From positions 124,001-188,000 of the forward strand of contig NZ_JAFBDB010000004.1 of the NCBI RefSeq assembly GCF_016908015.1: a stretch of 64,000 nucleotides of DNA. Direction: 5' to 3'. The translations under genes were made by a program, and so were the position numbers. The DNA comes from Clostridium pascui. GTDB taxonomy: Bacteria; Bacillota; Clostridia; Clostridiales; Clostridiaceae. The number at the start of each line of letters is the position of its first letter. Position 1 is the stretch's first letter. The notes beneath the pieces were generated by a model. That model made no database searches. It was given only the letters and a program-made list of their open reading frames with translations, and had not been told where the DNA came from. Below are positions 1-7,364 of this stretch, piece by piece.

Positions 1-609
1 ATGGGATATATAAACTATTGCAACTCCTTGTTTTTTTAACTTATTTACAATTTCAAATAGCTTTTCACACTCTTTATCAGTTAAAGATGAAGTAGGTTCA
101 TCCATAACTATTATCTTTGCATCAAAAGAAACTGATTTTGCAATTTCAATCATCTGTTTTTGTCCAATACTTAGGTTCTTCACCAGTTCATTTGCCTTTA
201 CATCTATATCAAGTTCTTTTAATATTTCTTGAGTTTTCTTATTCATTGTCTTATAATCTACAACTTTAAGCTGCTTACTTTGTAAGTATTCGTTTCCAAT
301 AAAAATGTTTTCAGCTACTGTTAAGTGATCTATTAGGTTCAGCTCTTGAAATATTATTGATATTCCTTTTCCCTTAGCTTCTTTAACACCATTTATTTCA
401 GTTTCTGTGCCTTCTAGATATATCTTTCCTGAATCCTTTGTATAAACTCCGCCTAAGATTTTCATTAGTGTAGATTTACCAGCACCGTTTTCACCTAGGA
501 GAACATGAACTTCACCTTTTCTCAATTCCAAACTTGCATTTTTTAAAGCTTTTACTCCTGGAAAACTTTTATCTATATTTTTCATCAAAAGTACTACATT
601 TGAATCCAT
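1..609 (-). CDS. rbsA: Ribose/monosaccharide ABC transporter ATP-binding protein (N-terminal part, cut by window edge)
   Basis: The first 203 residues of a sugar-importer ATPase of the RbsA/MglA type; the rest lies outside the window. The first nucleotide-binding domain is essentially complete. It has Walker A GENGAGKST near residue 38, a Q-loop (FQELN), the signature LSIGQKQ, Walker B IIVMDEPTSSL, and an H-loop histidine (YISH) as the last visible codons. RbsA proteins carry two such domains on one chain, so roughly 300 more residues are expected. ATG is preceded by a GAGGTGAG ribosome site. It follows rbsD and rbsR on the same strand. Naming it RbsA rather than another monosaccharide ATPase rests on the adjacent rbsD. 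Confidence 0.9.
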   Translation of the reverse strand, partial: MDSNVVLLMKNIDKSFPGVKALKNASLELRKGEVHVLLGENGAGKSTLMKILGGVYTKDSGKIYLEGTETEINGVKEAKGKGISIIFQELNLIDHLTVAENIFIGNEYLQSKQLKVVDYKTMNKKTQEILKELDIDVKANELVKNLSIGQKQMIEIAKSVSFDAKIIVMDEPTSSLTDKECEKLFEIVNKLKKQGVAIVYISH

Positions 610-629
610 AAACTCACCTCTTTAAAGTA

Positions 630-645
630 TAGTAAACCATTACTA
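630..645. promoter_or_regulatory. Operator-like palindrome between rbsR and rbsA
   Basis: TAGTAAACCATTACTA is a near-perfect 16-bp inverted repeat with the same TAGTAA...TTACTA arms as the site in front of rbsD. It lies about 20 bp upstream of the rbsA start. LacI-family regulators bind palindromes of this size. Binding by the adjacent RbsR is inferred. Confidence 0.5.
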
Positions 646-693
646 TAAGTAAATACTTATCCTGTTAAACAGGATAAAATAATATCTTAGTAG

Positions 694-1707
694 TTATATT
701 AAAGACTTAATAGAATTTCCTTCACAAAATTCATTAATTAATACTACCCCTTTAAAATTATCTTCTTTACTTTTGCCATTTAGTTTATCTAAAATCAGCT
801 CTCCAGCCTTTTGCCCGATTAAAAAAGGCTTTTGCTTTATACATGTAATTTTAGGTTCTATAAATTCTTGATTAGTTATATCCCCAAATGATGCTAGAGA
901 TATATCCTCTGGTATTCTTATCTTCTCACTTTTAAAGGCCTTCATTACCCCCTCTGCCATACTATTATTAGTTGATAATAAAGCAGTTGGAAGCTTTCCT
1001 TTCTTTATTAACTTCATAGTTTCAATAAAAGCAATGTCAGTACTGTAATTTCCTGATAATATGAAGTCCTTGTCTATTTCAATACCATACCTCTCCATAG
1101 CCGATTTATATCCATTAAATCTTTCCTTTGCAGTGCTTACATCTAAATTTCCATTTATTATTGCAATATCTTTATGACCTTTTTTAATTAAACTCTCTGT
1201 AAGTAAAAATGAGCCATTAAAATCGTCAGTTGCTATATAATCCACATTAATATCATCAACTTTTCTGTCAACTAGCACTACTTTAATCCCATATCCCATT
1301 ATATTTTTGATCGCTGATGAATCAGTATTAGATGGTGATATTACTATTCCATCTACTTTTTTTTCAGCTATCATATTTAATAGTTTTACTTCTTTATCTG
1401 GAGACTCGTCTGTACTGCAGAAAATGAGATTATACCCTTCTTTAGAAACTACGCTTTCTATTCCCTTCCCTACACCCATAAAAAATGGATTTGAGATATC
1501 AGCAACAATAATACCAATCAAATTTGTCTTATTTATTTTTAGACTTCTTGCTATCCCATTTGGCTGATAGTTTAATTCTGAAACTACTTTTAAAACTTCA
1601 TTTCTTACTTCATCGCTCACAGGGTAATTATTATTAAGAACTCTAGACACAGTTGCTGTAGAAACTTTTGCCTTTTCCGCTACTTCTTTTATAGTTACTT
1701 TACTCAC
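694..1707 (-). CDS. rbsR: LacI-family transcriptional regulator, probable ribose repressor
   Basis: A 337-residue LacI/GalR regulator. The N-terminal helix-turn-helix reads VTIKEVAEKAKVSTATVSRV, followed by the hinge region and a periplasmic-binding-protein-like effector domain (IIVADISNPFFMGV). The usual full length for the family is 330-345. The GTG start (MSKVTIKEV) is preferred over an ATG four codons upstream because a GGAGG site sits 5 bases before the GTG and because family members start this way. It lies between rbsD and rbsA on one strand, so it probably controls ribose uptake. Three related palindromes in the locus are its candidate operators. The effector sugar is inferred from context. 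Confidence 0.88.
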   Translation of the reverse strand: MSKVTIKEVAEKAKVSTATVSRVLNNNYPVSDEVRNEVLKVVSELNYQPNGIARSLKINKTNLIGIIVADISNPFFMGVGKGIESVVSKEGYNLIFCSTDESPDKEVKLLNMIAEKKVDGIVISPSNTDSSAIKNIMGYGIKVVLVDRKVDDINVDYIATDDFNGSFLLTESLIKKGHKDIAIINGNLDVSTAKERFNGYKSAMERYGIEIDKDFILSGNYSTDIAFIETMKLIKKGKLPTALLSTNNSMAEGVMKAFKSEKIRIPEDISLASFGDITNQEFIEPKITCIKQKPFLIGQKAGELILDKLNGKSKEDNFKGVVLINEFCEGNSIKSLI

Positions 1708-1737
1708 AATATCCTCCATATAATCTAAAAGCTCTAA

Positions 1738-2151
1738 CTATGCAACTCCAACTGTAAGTAATATATTCGCAAATACTCTTTTTTCTCCAGTTGCTATTGC
1801 AAGCCTTATATTAGGCTTTTTCGATTCATCATAAAATTCAAATCTTCCTAATTTATCTAACTCAATTTCATTATTTAGAATTTCTCTAAATTCATTAAAT
1901 ATAGCAGGTTCTTCTCCTTCACCTGGTGTCATCACTTGTGCCTTTTCAATATTTATACTATCAGTTAATACTTTTAATACATCAGTAACGGTTGGAATTC
2001 CATGTGTCAATTGTAAATAAACCTTTTCTGTTATTTCATTTGTACAAGAATCCATTGGATAATTACCATCACATATCAAAATTTTATCACCATGTCCACA
2101 ATGAGCTAAAGCATTTATTAATTGTGGATTTAGGCATTTAGTCTTTAACAT
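1738..2151 (-). CDS. rbsD: D-ribose pyranase RbsD
   Basis: A 137-residue protein of the RbsD/FucU family, which interconverts pyranose and furanose forms of the incoming sugar so that ribokinase can use it. Family features seen are the N-terminal helix followed by ALAHCGHGDKILICD, whose histidine is the conserved active-site residue, and the C-terminal IATGEKRVFANILLTVG. Length matches E. coli RbsD. The second in-frame ATG is taken as the start because it gives a 7-base spacing from AGGAGGT; the first ATG abuts that site. It is the first gene of rbsD-rbsR-rbsA. FucU is the alternative assignment, but RbsA and a LacI regulator favour RbsD. Confidence 0.88.
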   Translation of the reverse strand: MLKTKCLNPQLINALAHCGHGDKILICDGNYPMDSCTNEITEKVYLQLTHGIPTVTDVLKVLTDSINIEKAQVMTPGEGEEPAIFNEFREILNNEIELDKLGRFEFYDESKKPNIRLAIATGEKRVFANILLTVGVA

Positions 2152-2174
2152 ATTCATACCTCCTGGATCATGTG

Positions 2175-2190
2175 TAGTAATCGATTACTA
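2175..2190. promoter_or_regulatory. Perfect operator palindrome in the rbsD leader
   Basis: TAGTAATCGATTACTA is a perfect 16-bp palindrome with the central CG typical of LacI-family operators. It lies within 25 bp of the rbsD start, next to its ribosome site, so a bound repressor would block elongation or translation initiation. Assignment to RbsR is inferred. Confidence 0.65.
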
Positions 2191-2310
2191 TATTTCTATA
2201 AAAAAATTTCTATTATTTCATAGAATTTCATGATTTTTTACTAAATTTCCAAAGTGTTTTTAAGATAATAGTCTTAATTAATATCATATATATATAAATA
2301 TATATTCTTA

Positions 2311-2326
2311 TAGTAAACGATTGCCA
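2311..2326. promoter_or_regulatory. Operator-like site at the rbsD transcription start
   Basis: TAGTAAACGATTGCCA is an imperfect copy of the palindrome found nearer to rbsD. It begins a few bases downstream of the predicted -10 box, so it would cover the transcription start. Its opposite strand also resembles a catabolite-response (CcpA) site, but does not fit the consensus exactly. Confidence 0.5.
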
Positions 2327-2333
2327 TAACATT

Positions 2334-2361
2334 ATTATAACAACTTTTTTTTTAATGTCAA
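2334..2361 (-). promoter_or_regulatory. Promoter of the rbsD-rbsR-rbsA operon
   Basis: On the minus strand TTGACA and TATAAT are separated by 16 bases. This is a near-consensus sigma-A promoter, with an operator-like palindrome immediately downstream. Confidence 0.65.
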
Positions 2362-2390
2362 TATGAGATATTATTATTCTTTGTTAAAAA

Positions 2391-2438
2391 CATATCTTAT
2401 ATATCATATAATCTATACTATATGATATATAAGATATG
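2391..2438 (-). terminator. Long perfect inverted repeat, probable terminator of the SDR gene
   Basis: Two perfectly complementary 20-bp AT-rich arms flank an 8-base loop. On the minus strand a TTTTT run follows, so it can act as an intrinsic terminator downstream of the SDR gene. The stem is very AT-rich, so termination strength is uncertain. The rest of this gene-free stretch (2158-2515) holds the rbsD promoter and operators. Confidence 0.55.
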
Positions 2439-2515
2439 CTACAATGCATATGACATATACTATAAATGTTAAGTATATTTGATTTATCTTCCATTAAAGT
2501 TTTCCTTATGTGAAT

Positions 2516-3262
2516 TTATAGTATTCCTCCATCTACAGTAATTATCTGTCCTGTTATATATTTTGAAACATCACTTGCTAAAAACACCGCAGTATTCCCT
2601 ATATCTTTACATTCTCCGAATTTACATAACGGTATTTCTTCTACAAGACTTTCCTTTTCCTCATCTGAAAGCCAATTATTCATACAGGTATTTATCACAC
2701 CAGGAGATATGGCATTTACTCTGATACCACTTGGTCCTAGTTCCTTTGCAAGTGCTTTTGTAAATGCATTAATCCCACCCTTTGATGCAGAATATATAAC
2801 CTCACAAGATGCCCCTACATTTCCCCACATAGAAGATATGTTTATAATAGAACCTATTTGATTACTAACCATATGCGGCACTACTTGGCGACAACAATTA
2901 AATATCCCTTTTAAATTAGTGTTCATTATATCATCCCAATCATCTTCACTGCTATCCATAAATAAGTTAACTTTTGAAATACCCGCATTGTTTATAAGCA
3001 CATCAATTTTTCCATATTCCTTTATTATTTTATTTATATTTTCCTCACTATCTTTATAGGATCCAACATTCCAATTAAATATCCTTGCATAGCATCCTAA
3101 AGCCTTTATTTCTTCTAATGTGGCTTTAGCTTCCTTATGATTACTTCTATAATTCAAAGCAAGAATCGCTCCTGCTTTAGCAAATTCTACAGCTATTCCT
3201 TTCCCAATTCCTCTTGTTCCTCCAGTAATTAAAACTACTTTCCCATTTAAATTTAAATCCAC
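2516..3262 (-). CDS. SDR-family NAD(P)-dependent oxidoreductase, FabG-like
   Basis: A 248-residue short-chain dehydrogenase/reductase. It has the cofactor motif LITGGTRGIGKGIA near the N terminus, the structural motif NNAG, the catalytic Ser in NISSMWG, and YSASK with catalytic Tyr and Lys. It closes with SDVSKYITGQIITVDGG, typical of FabG-like enzymes. It may be a 3-oxoacyl-ACP reductase or a sugar or alcohol dehydrogenase; no fatty-acid genes are nearby, so the substrate is open. The GTG start gives the usual family length and an AAAGGA site 12 bases upstream. An ATG 11 codons earlier has no visible ribosome site. It appears monocistronic. Confidence 0.82.
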   Translation of the reverse strand: MDLNLNGKVVLITGGTRGIGKGIAVEFAKAGAILALNYRSNHKEAKATLEEIKALGCYARIFNWNVGSYKDSEENINKIIKEYGKIDVLINNAGISKVNLFMDSSEDDWDDIMNTNLKGIFNCCRQVVPHMVSNQIGSIINISSMWGNVGASCEVIYSASKGGINAFTKALAKELGPSGIRVNAISPGVINTCMNNWLSDEEKESLVEEIPLCKFGECKDIGNTAVFLASDVSKYITGQIITVDGGIL

Positions 3263-3527
3263 CCTGTTCACCAATCCTTTTGAAATAATAATCATGTCAT
3301 TTAATACGATTTTCTTAGATCAAGAAATACTATAAGTTAAATTATTATCTGTATACTATTATCTATTATCTAAAAATCCATTACCTATTTTTATTATAAA
3401 GTATGAAAGTTCAGTTTTAAAGTTAAACTAACATAAGTTATTTTTTTAAAGGGAATACTTTCATAAAAAAGTAATAAACTATTAACGCTATACTTATAAA
3501 TTTATTAAAACATTTATCAATAAACAT

Positions 3528-3556
3528 TTGAACTTTCCCCATCTTAGTGCTATTAT
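3528..3556 (+). promoter_or_regulatory. Probable tpx promoter
   Basis: TTGAAC and TATTAT are separated by 17 bases, about 50 bases upstream of tpx. The surrounding gap (3263-3610) otherwise shows only AT-rich sequence with short TATCTATTATC repeats. Confidence 0.45.
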
Positions 3557-3610
3557 ATATTTATTAATAGTAATTATTACCTAAAACCAATTAAACTAGG
3601 AGGTATTTAA

Positions 3611-4105
3611 ATGAATATTAAATTTCAAAATAAGTCTGTTACTCTTAAAGGAACGGAAGTAAAAGTTGGTGATTCTGCCCCTGATTTTACAGCTATTGAT
3701 AATAACTTAACTCCTGTATCATTAAAGGATACAAAAGGAGTTAGAATAATCCTTACAGTACCATCTATAGATACTCCTACTTGTGACCTTGAAACAAGAA
3801 CCTTCAATAACAAGGCAACCTCTATTCCTAATGTAACTATATACACAATTTCTATGGATTTACCTTTTGCTCAGGCTAGATGGTGTGCAGCTCATGGAAT
3901 TGAAAATGTAATTACATTATCCGATTATAAAGATAGAATGGTTGGCGAGAACTATGGTACTTATGTTTCAGAATTAGGACTTCTTACAAGAGCTGCTTTT
4001 GTTATAGATAGCAATAATAAAGTAGTTTATGTTGAATATGTTGAAGAAATCACTGAACAGCCAAACCACGATAAGATATTAGAAGCTGCTAAGAATGCAA
4101 AGTAA
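3611..4105 (+). CDS. tpx: Thiol peroxidase (atypical 2-Cys peroxiredoxin, Tpx)
   Basis: A 164-residue peroxiredoxin that reduces hydrogen and alkyl peroxides with thioredoxin-type electrons in the cytoplasm. The peroxidatic cysteine is Cys58 in PSIDTPTCDLETRTFN and the resolving cysteine is Cys92 in ARWCAAHG. This spacing is characteristic of Tpx rather than AhpC or Bcp. Length matches the family (about 165). An AGGAGGT site precedes the ATG. It appears monocistronic, with its own upstream promoter. Its stop codon is followed within a couple of bases by a palindromic repeat element, which fills the whole space to the next, convergent gene. Confidence 0.95.
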   Translation: MNIKFQNKSVTLKGTEVKVGDSAPDFTAIDNNLTPVSLKDTKGVRIILTVPSIDTPTCDLETRTFNNKATSIPNVTIYTISMDLPFAQARWCAAHGIENVITLSDYKDRMVGENYGTYVSELGLLTRAAFVIDSNNKVVYVEYVEEITEQPNHDKILEAAKNAK

Positions 4106-4500
4106 AATATTACGACATTTTTAATGCTCAGTGGCACATAGAAAAGTTCTTCATGTAAACTGCTGAAGGAAGGAATTTTTCGTAGGGAGAATTCCCTCAA
4201 ACTTATAGAGTTGTAGAAATTTAGTTTGGTGAATCTCCTCCTTTAGCAGGTATTTATGGATGATATTTTTAATATTGAACAATAGTATGGGATTTCCATC
4301 GTAGAAAGATTGAGTAAGCATTAGAAGCTCTTTATTTCTGACTTTAAAACACCGTCAAGAACTTTCTATTGTTTGAGCGATAGCGAGTTTAGAAAGTTTA
4401 GGTGTTTTAAAAAGCAGAAATATTAGAGCTTCTTTGCGTAGCGAACGCTTTCTTAGATGCAAATTTCATACGGTACGTTCAACATTAAAAACGTTGTACT
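4106..4500. repeat. Nested palindromic repeat element, copy A
   Basis: This gap between two convergent genes is filled stop-to-stop by a dispersed palindromic element. Its outer ends read ATTACGACATTTTTAATG and CATTAAAAACGTTGTA. The main hairpin has arms at about 4268-4312 and 4449-4491 (roughly 80% complementary). Nested inside are AGAAGCTCT/AGAGCTTCT, AAAACACC/GGTGTTTT (4346-4353 and 4401-4408) and AACTTTCTA/TAGAAAGTT (4360-4398), closing on the loop TGTTTGAGCGATAGCGAGTT. A second hairpin built on CTGCTGAAGGA/TCCTTTAGCAG lies at about 4160-4250. Related copies occur at 19 kb, 22.9 kb and 63.1 kb. No protein-coding frame is convincing. Confidence 0.8.
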
Positions 4501-4749
4501 TTATTCTTCTATATTAGGTAAATTCTTAAGGTTATTGCTTTCATCATCATCTGGAAGACTTCTTAAATACTCTTCTCCCTTTCTTGATTTTGCAACAGAT
4601 ACGCCTTTCAGTCCACCTTCCTTTGCCATTGATATAGCTTGATCTCTTGAAAGAATTTCTCCATTGTCTAATTTATAACTTACTATTTCATTATCACTAT
4701 CTTTTCCTACTGCTACTATGTTATTAGCTGAACTACTATCTTTATTCAT
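4501..4749 (-). CDS. DUF3892 domain-containing small protein
   Basis: An 82-residue soluble protein resembling the DUF3892 family. It has IVAVGKDSDNEIVSYKLDNG, then an acidic/basic central part (ILSRDQAISMAKEGGLKGVS), and ends SRKGEEYLRSLPDDDESNNL, the most typical part of the family. The function of the family is unknown. A strong AAGGAGGT site stands before the ATG. It is monocistronic and converges on tpx; its stop codon abuts the palindromic repeat. Family recognition is from remembered sequence pattern. Confidence 0.75.
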   Translation of the reverse strand: MNKDSSSANNIVAVGKDSDNEIVSYKLDNGEILSRDQAISMAKEGGLKGVSVAKSRKGEEYLRSLPDDDESNNLKNLPNIEE

Positions 4750-4933
4750 AAATTACCACCTCCTTTTTATAGTATTTCCTTCCTTACTAAAATTATTTAA
4801 GAATCCTTTCTACAAGCTAGTGATTCCAAAGTTTATTATTTTTTTAAGTTTTATGTTTATAAAAATAAAAAGTGGATATAATTTCACATGTATCCATCTA
4901 AAGTAAATTAGTCCGTATTGATTTTTAAGGAAG

Positions 4934-4954
4934 TACCTCAAAGAATTTGAGGTA
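4934..4954. other. 9-bp perfect inverted repeat upstream of the exported-protein gene
   Basis: TACCTCAAA and TTTGAGGTA are separated by GAA, about 100 bases upstream of the next start codon. No T-run follows, so it looks more like a protein-binding site than a terminator. Nothing else is recognised in the 300-base gap 4750-5050. Confidence 0.35.
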
Positions 4955-5050
4955 AATGATTTGTATCAAAATGAAGATTTTTACAAATTGTTAAATTTAT
5001 AAATTTCCTTAAATCATACAAATAAATTATTATAAGGTATAGGTGATTAT

Positions 5051-5800
5051 ATGAAATGTAAACCGAGTAAGTACATTAAGAGCATTTTAAAGACTTATAT
5101 TATTTCAGCGCTTATTGTATCTATTTTCTTTGCATCAGGCTTTAACTTAGAAAATCTAAATGAACTTTTTATTAAAAGTAAATTATCATTAAATATTAAA
5201 AATGAAAATGCGATACGTCTATCATTAGGTGCCTACAAAAGAGTTTCTGATAGCTATAATTATGTAGTGACCCCATCAAAAGATGATGTAAAGAAAACCT
5301 CATCAAAACCACTATCAAGGGGAAATCAATCAGTAAGTTCATATCTCAATGAACAAAATCAAGCTTCAGGAATTCCTACGTACTTTGCTTATCATGATGT
5401 AAACACAGCTAGATTACGTAAGTACTTAATAGGTAGAAACTCATTACTTGCAGAGGAACCTTATTTCTCTACTATATTATCTACTGCAGAAGAGTTTAAT
5501 TTAAATCCGTTGATACTGTTTGCTATAACAGGTGTAGAGCAGTCCTTTGTACCAAAAACTAATAAGCAAGCATACACAATAGCTAACAACCCATATAATG
5601 TATTTTATAGCTGGCAACATTATAATACCAACATAAAAGATACTTCAAGAATTGCTGCTAGAACAGTTTTGAATTTGTGTGAAAACAAACCAGCAAACAC
5701 AGATGCTTTTTATTGGGTAAATAAAAAATATGCTCAAAGTCAAAATTGGTCTAAAGTGGTTAGTGCTTTATTTAAGGAACTTTTAATATATACAACATAA
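5051..5800 (+). CDS. Exported protein with a lysozyme/glucosaminidase-like C-terminal domain
   Basis: A 249-residue protein with an N-terminal membrane segment or uncleaved signal (residues about 13-32, ILKTYIISALIVSIFFASGF). A low-complexity linker follows (about 70-110), then a helical C-terminal domain. The segment NPLILFAITGVEQSFV resembles the region of glucosaminidase and transglycosylase folds that carries the catalytic glutamate. The later NNPYNVFYSWQHYN resembles their substrate-groove segment. A peptidoglycan-acting role at the cell surface is therefore plausible but not proven, because the match is by pattern only. An AGGTGAT site precedes the ATG. It is monocistronic, with a terminator directly after it. 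Confidence 0.6.
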   Translation: MKCKPSKYIKSILKTYIISALIVSIFFASGFNLENLNELFIKSKLSLNIKNENAIRLSLGAYKRVSDSYNYVVTPSKDDVKKTSSKPLSRGNQSVSSYLNEQNQASGIPTYFAYHDVNTARLRKYLIGRNSLLAEEPYFSTILSTAEEFNLNPLILFAITGVEQSFVPKTNKQAYTIANNPYNVFYSWQHYNTNIKDTSRIAARTVLNLCENKPANTDAFYWVNKKYAQSQNWSKVVSALFKELLIYTT

Positions 5801-5801
5801 A

Positions 5802-5834
5802 GATAAACCCCAGAACAAATGCTCTGGGGTTATC
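5802..5834. terminator. Bidirectional intrinsic terminator
   Basis: GATAACCCCAGA-type arms (GATAaACCCCAGA...CTCTGGGGTTATC) form a GC-rich stem between two convergent genes, serving the exported-protein gene and trmB. Confidence 0.75.
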
Positions 5835-5857
5835 ATTCTATGAATTTTCACATAGAT

Positions 5858-6490
5858 CTATAGTCTTCCAATTAAAAACATAGTCTTCATGCCAAGCTGA
5901 GTGAATTTCTTTTCATATTCAGTCATTATATTTTTATCAAAGTCAGATTGATGTAAATCATAAGTTAAATAATTAATTGCAAACCCACTTTCCTTAAAGT
6001 ACTCCTGTGAAGCATTAAATAGATCTGTGTCATCAGTTTTAAACCAAACCTCGCTTCCTGCTTTAAGAAACTTTTTATATTCCGCCAAAAACCTAGTATG
6101 AGTAAGTCTTCTTTTATTATGTCTTTCTTTAGGCCATGGATTACAAAAGTTTATATATATCTTTTGAATTTCATCCTTATCAAATATTTCACTTATAAAC
6201 ATTATATTTAAGGGAACTATTCTTACGTTTGTAATCTCCAGTTCTTCAATTTTCTTTAAAACATATATAAGTACTTCATCCTTTAAATCTACAGCAACAT
6301 AATTTATACCTGGGTTTTGTACTGCCTTTTGAGCAATAAATCCCCCTCTACCACAGCCCAATTCTAAATGCACAGGATTATCATTTTTAAATTCTTCTTT
6401 CCACTTTCCCTTATACTCACGTGGATTTGTTATTACTAAAGGTGATGCTTCCATTTCCGGACGTGCCCACCACTTTTTTCTAAGTCTCAT
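5858..6490 (-). CDS. trmB: tRNA (guanine-N7-)-methyltransferase TrmB
   Basis: A 210-residue SAM-dependent enzyme that makes m7G46 in tRNA variable loops. The N-terminal [13 protein letters not shown] is typical of the family. The SAM site is [10 protein letters not shown] near residue 43, and the family signature [17 protein letters not shown] is present near residue 120. Length is normal. A GGAGGTAACAG site precedes the ATG. It lies 40 bases downstream of the M50 protease gene on the same strand and is probably co-transcribed with it. Confidence 0.95.
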   Translation of the reverse strand: MRLRKKWWARPEMEASPLVITNPREYKGKWKEEFKNDNPVHLELGCGRGGFIAQKAVQNPGINYVAVDLKDEVLIYVLKKIEELEITNVRIVPLNIMFISEIFDKDEIQKIYINFCNPWPKERHNKRRLTHTRFLAEYKKFLKAGSEVWFKTDDTDLFNASQEYFKESGFAINYLTYDLHQSDFDKNIMTEYEKKFTQLGMKTMFLIGRL

Positions 6491-6530
6491 ACTGTTACCT
6501 CCAAACTATAAATCATAATACATTCATATC

Positions 6531-7178
6531 CTACAAATTAAATATACTCATTATAAGGCCATATATCATACCTGCTGGCCCTGAAACCAATATTCTTGAA
6601 ATAGGAGTCATTATAAATAATAAGAATATTATAAACTGATATCTATATAATACATCTGAATATTTATAAAATACTGATGGCCAAATATCCCTTACAACAT
6701 GAAAACCATCCAGTCCCGGAATTGGCATTAAATTAAATATTGCCAATATGCAATTTATATATACAGATGTATTAAATATTCTAATTAATATATATAACAC
6801 ATCCCTACTGCTTATGGGAAATACGTCCCCAATCTTGTAAATTAAAAACATTGCAGCTGCTGATATAACTGCTGCTAAAATATTTGCTAAAGGTCCTGCT
6901 ATAGAAACTTTTAAATCATCCTTATAATAATTCTTAAAAGCCCTTGGGTTTACTTCTACAGGTTTTGCCCATCCAATACCTGCTATAAGTATGGCTATAA
7001 ATCCTATAGGATCTATATGCGCTATTGGGTTTAAAGTAAGTCTTCCTTGAAACTTAGGAGTTTTGTCCCCTAATTTATCTGCTACATATGCATGAGCGTA
7101 TTCATGAAATGTAAATGCTATAAGTATCGCTGGTATCATTAATATTTTACTCATTAAATCTATGCCCAAAGTCGTCAT
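6531..7178 (-). CDS. Site-2 protease family (M50) membrane protein
   Basis: A 215-residue integral membrane protein with about five or six hydrophobic segments. The zinc-binding motif HEYAH is at residues 25-29 and the third metal ligand lies in NLMPIPGLDGFHV near residue 150. These are the hallmarks of the short, PDZ-lacking M50 rhomboid-unrelated intramembrane metalloproteases common in Firmicutes (YwhC-like). The substrate is unknown. A GGAAAGG site sits close to the ATG; an in-frame TTG three codons later would have better spacing. It is likely the first gene of a two-gene unit with trmB. Confidence 0.88.
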   Translation of the reverse strand: MTTLGIDLMSKILMIPAILIAFTFHEYAHAYVADKLGDKTPKFQGRLTLNPIAHIDPIGFIAILIAGIGWAKPVEVNPRAFKNYYKDDLKVSIAGPLANILAAVISAAAMFLIYKIGDVFPISSRDVLYILIRIFNTSVYINCILAIFNLMPIPGLDGFHVVRDIWPSVFYKYSDVLYRYQFIIFLLFIMTPISRILVSGPAGMIYGLIMSIFNL

Positions 7179-7292
7179 CCTTTCCTTTATAATTTATAAA
7201 AATCTATGATCTCCTTATAAATTACCACGCCTCAATTTATATATTTATTGTCTTAATTTTATATTATATCATAAAGAAACCTATCTGAATAA

Positions 7293-7327
7293 ATAAATAA
7301 ATTCCGGAAAGATCCGGAATTTATTTA
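7293..7327 (-). terminator. Intrinsic terminator of the glycosidase/propeller operon
   Basis: AATAAATTCCGG and CCGGAATTTATT form a perfect stem with a short loop, downstream of the propeller-like gene. Confidence 0.65.
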
Positions 7328-7364
7328 TTAGATAATTAGTGTTCATTAATGACTAGAAAAAATT

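Noticed and set aside
1738-2151. FucU (fucose mutarotase) instead of RbsD
   Set aside because: The neighbouring RbsA-type ATPase and LacI regulator fit a ribose operon, and the length and motif pattern match RbsD; FucU remains a less likely option.
3528-3610. PerR box in front of tpx
   Set aside because: AT-rich palindromic stretches exist but none fits the 7-1-7 PerR pattern well enough in a region of such low GC.
4457-4642. Small frame across the edge of palindromic copy A
   Set aside because: It runs antisense through the DUF3892 gene and begins in the repeat arm; no ribosome site.
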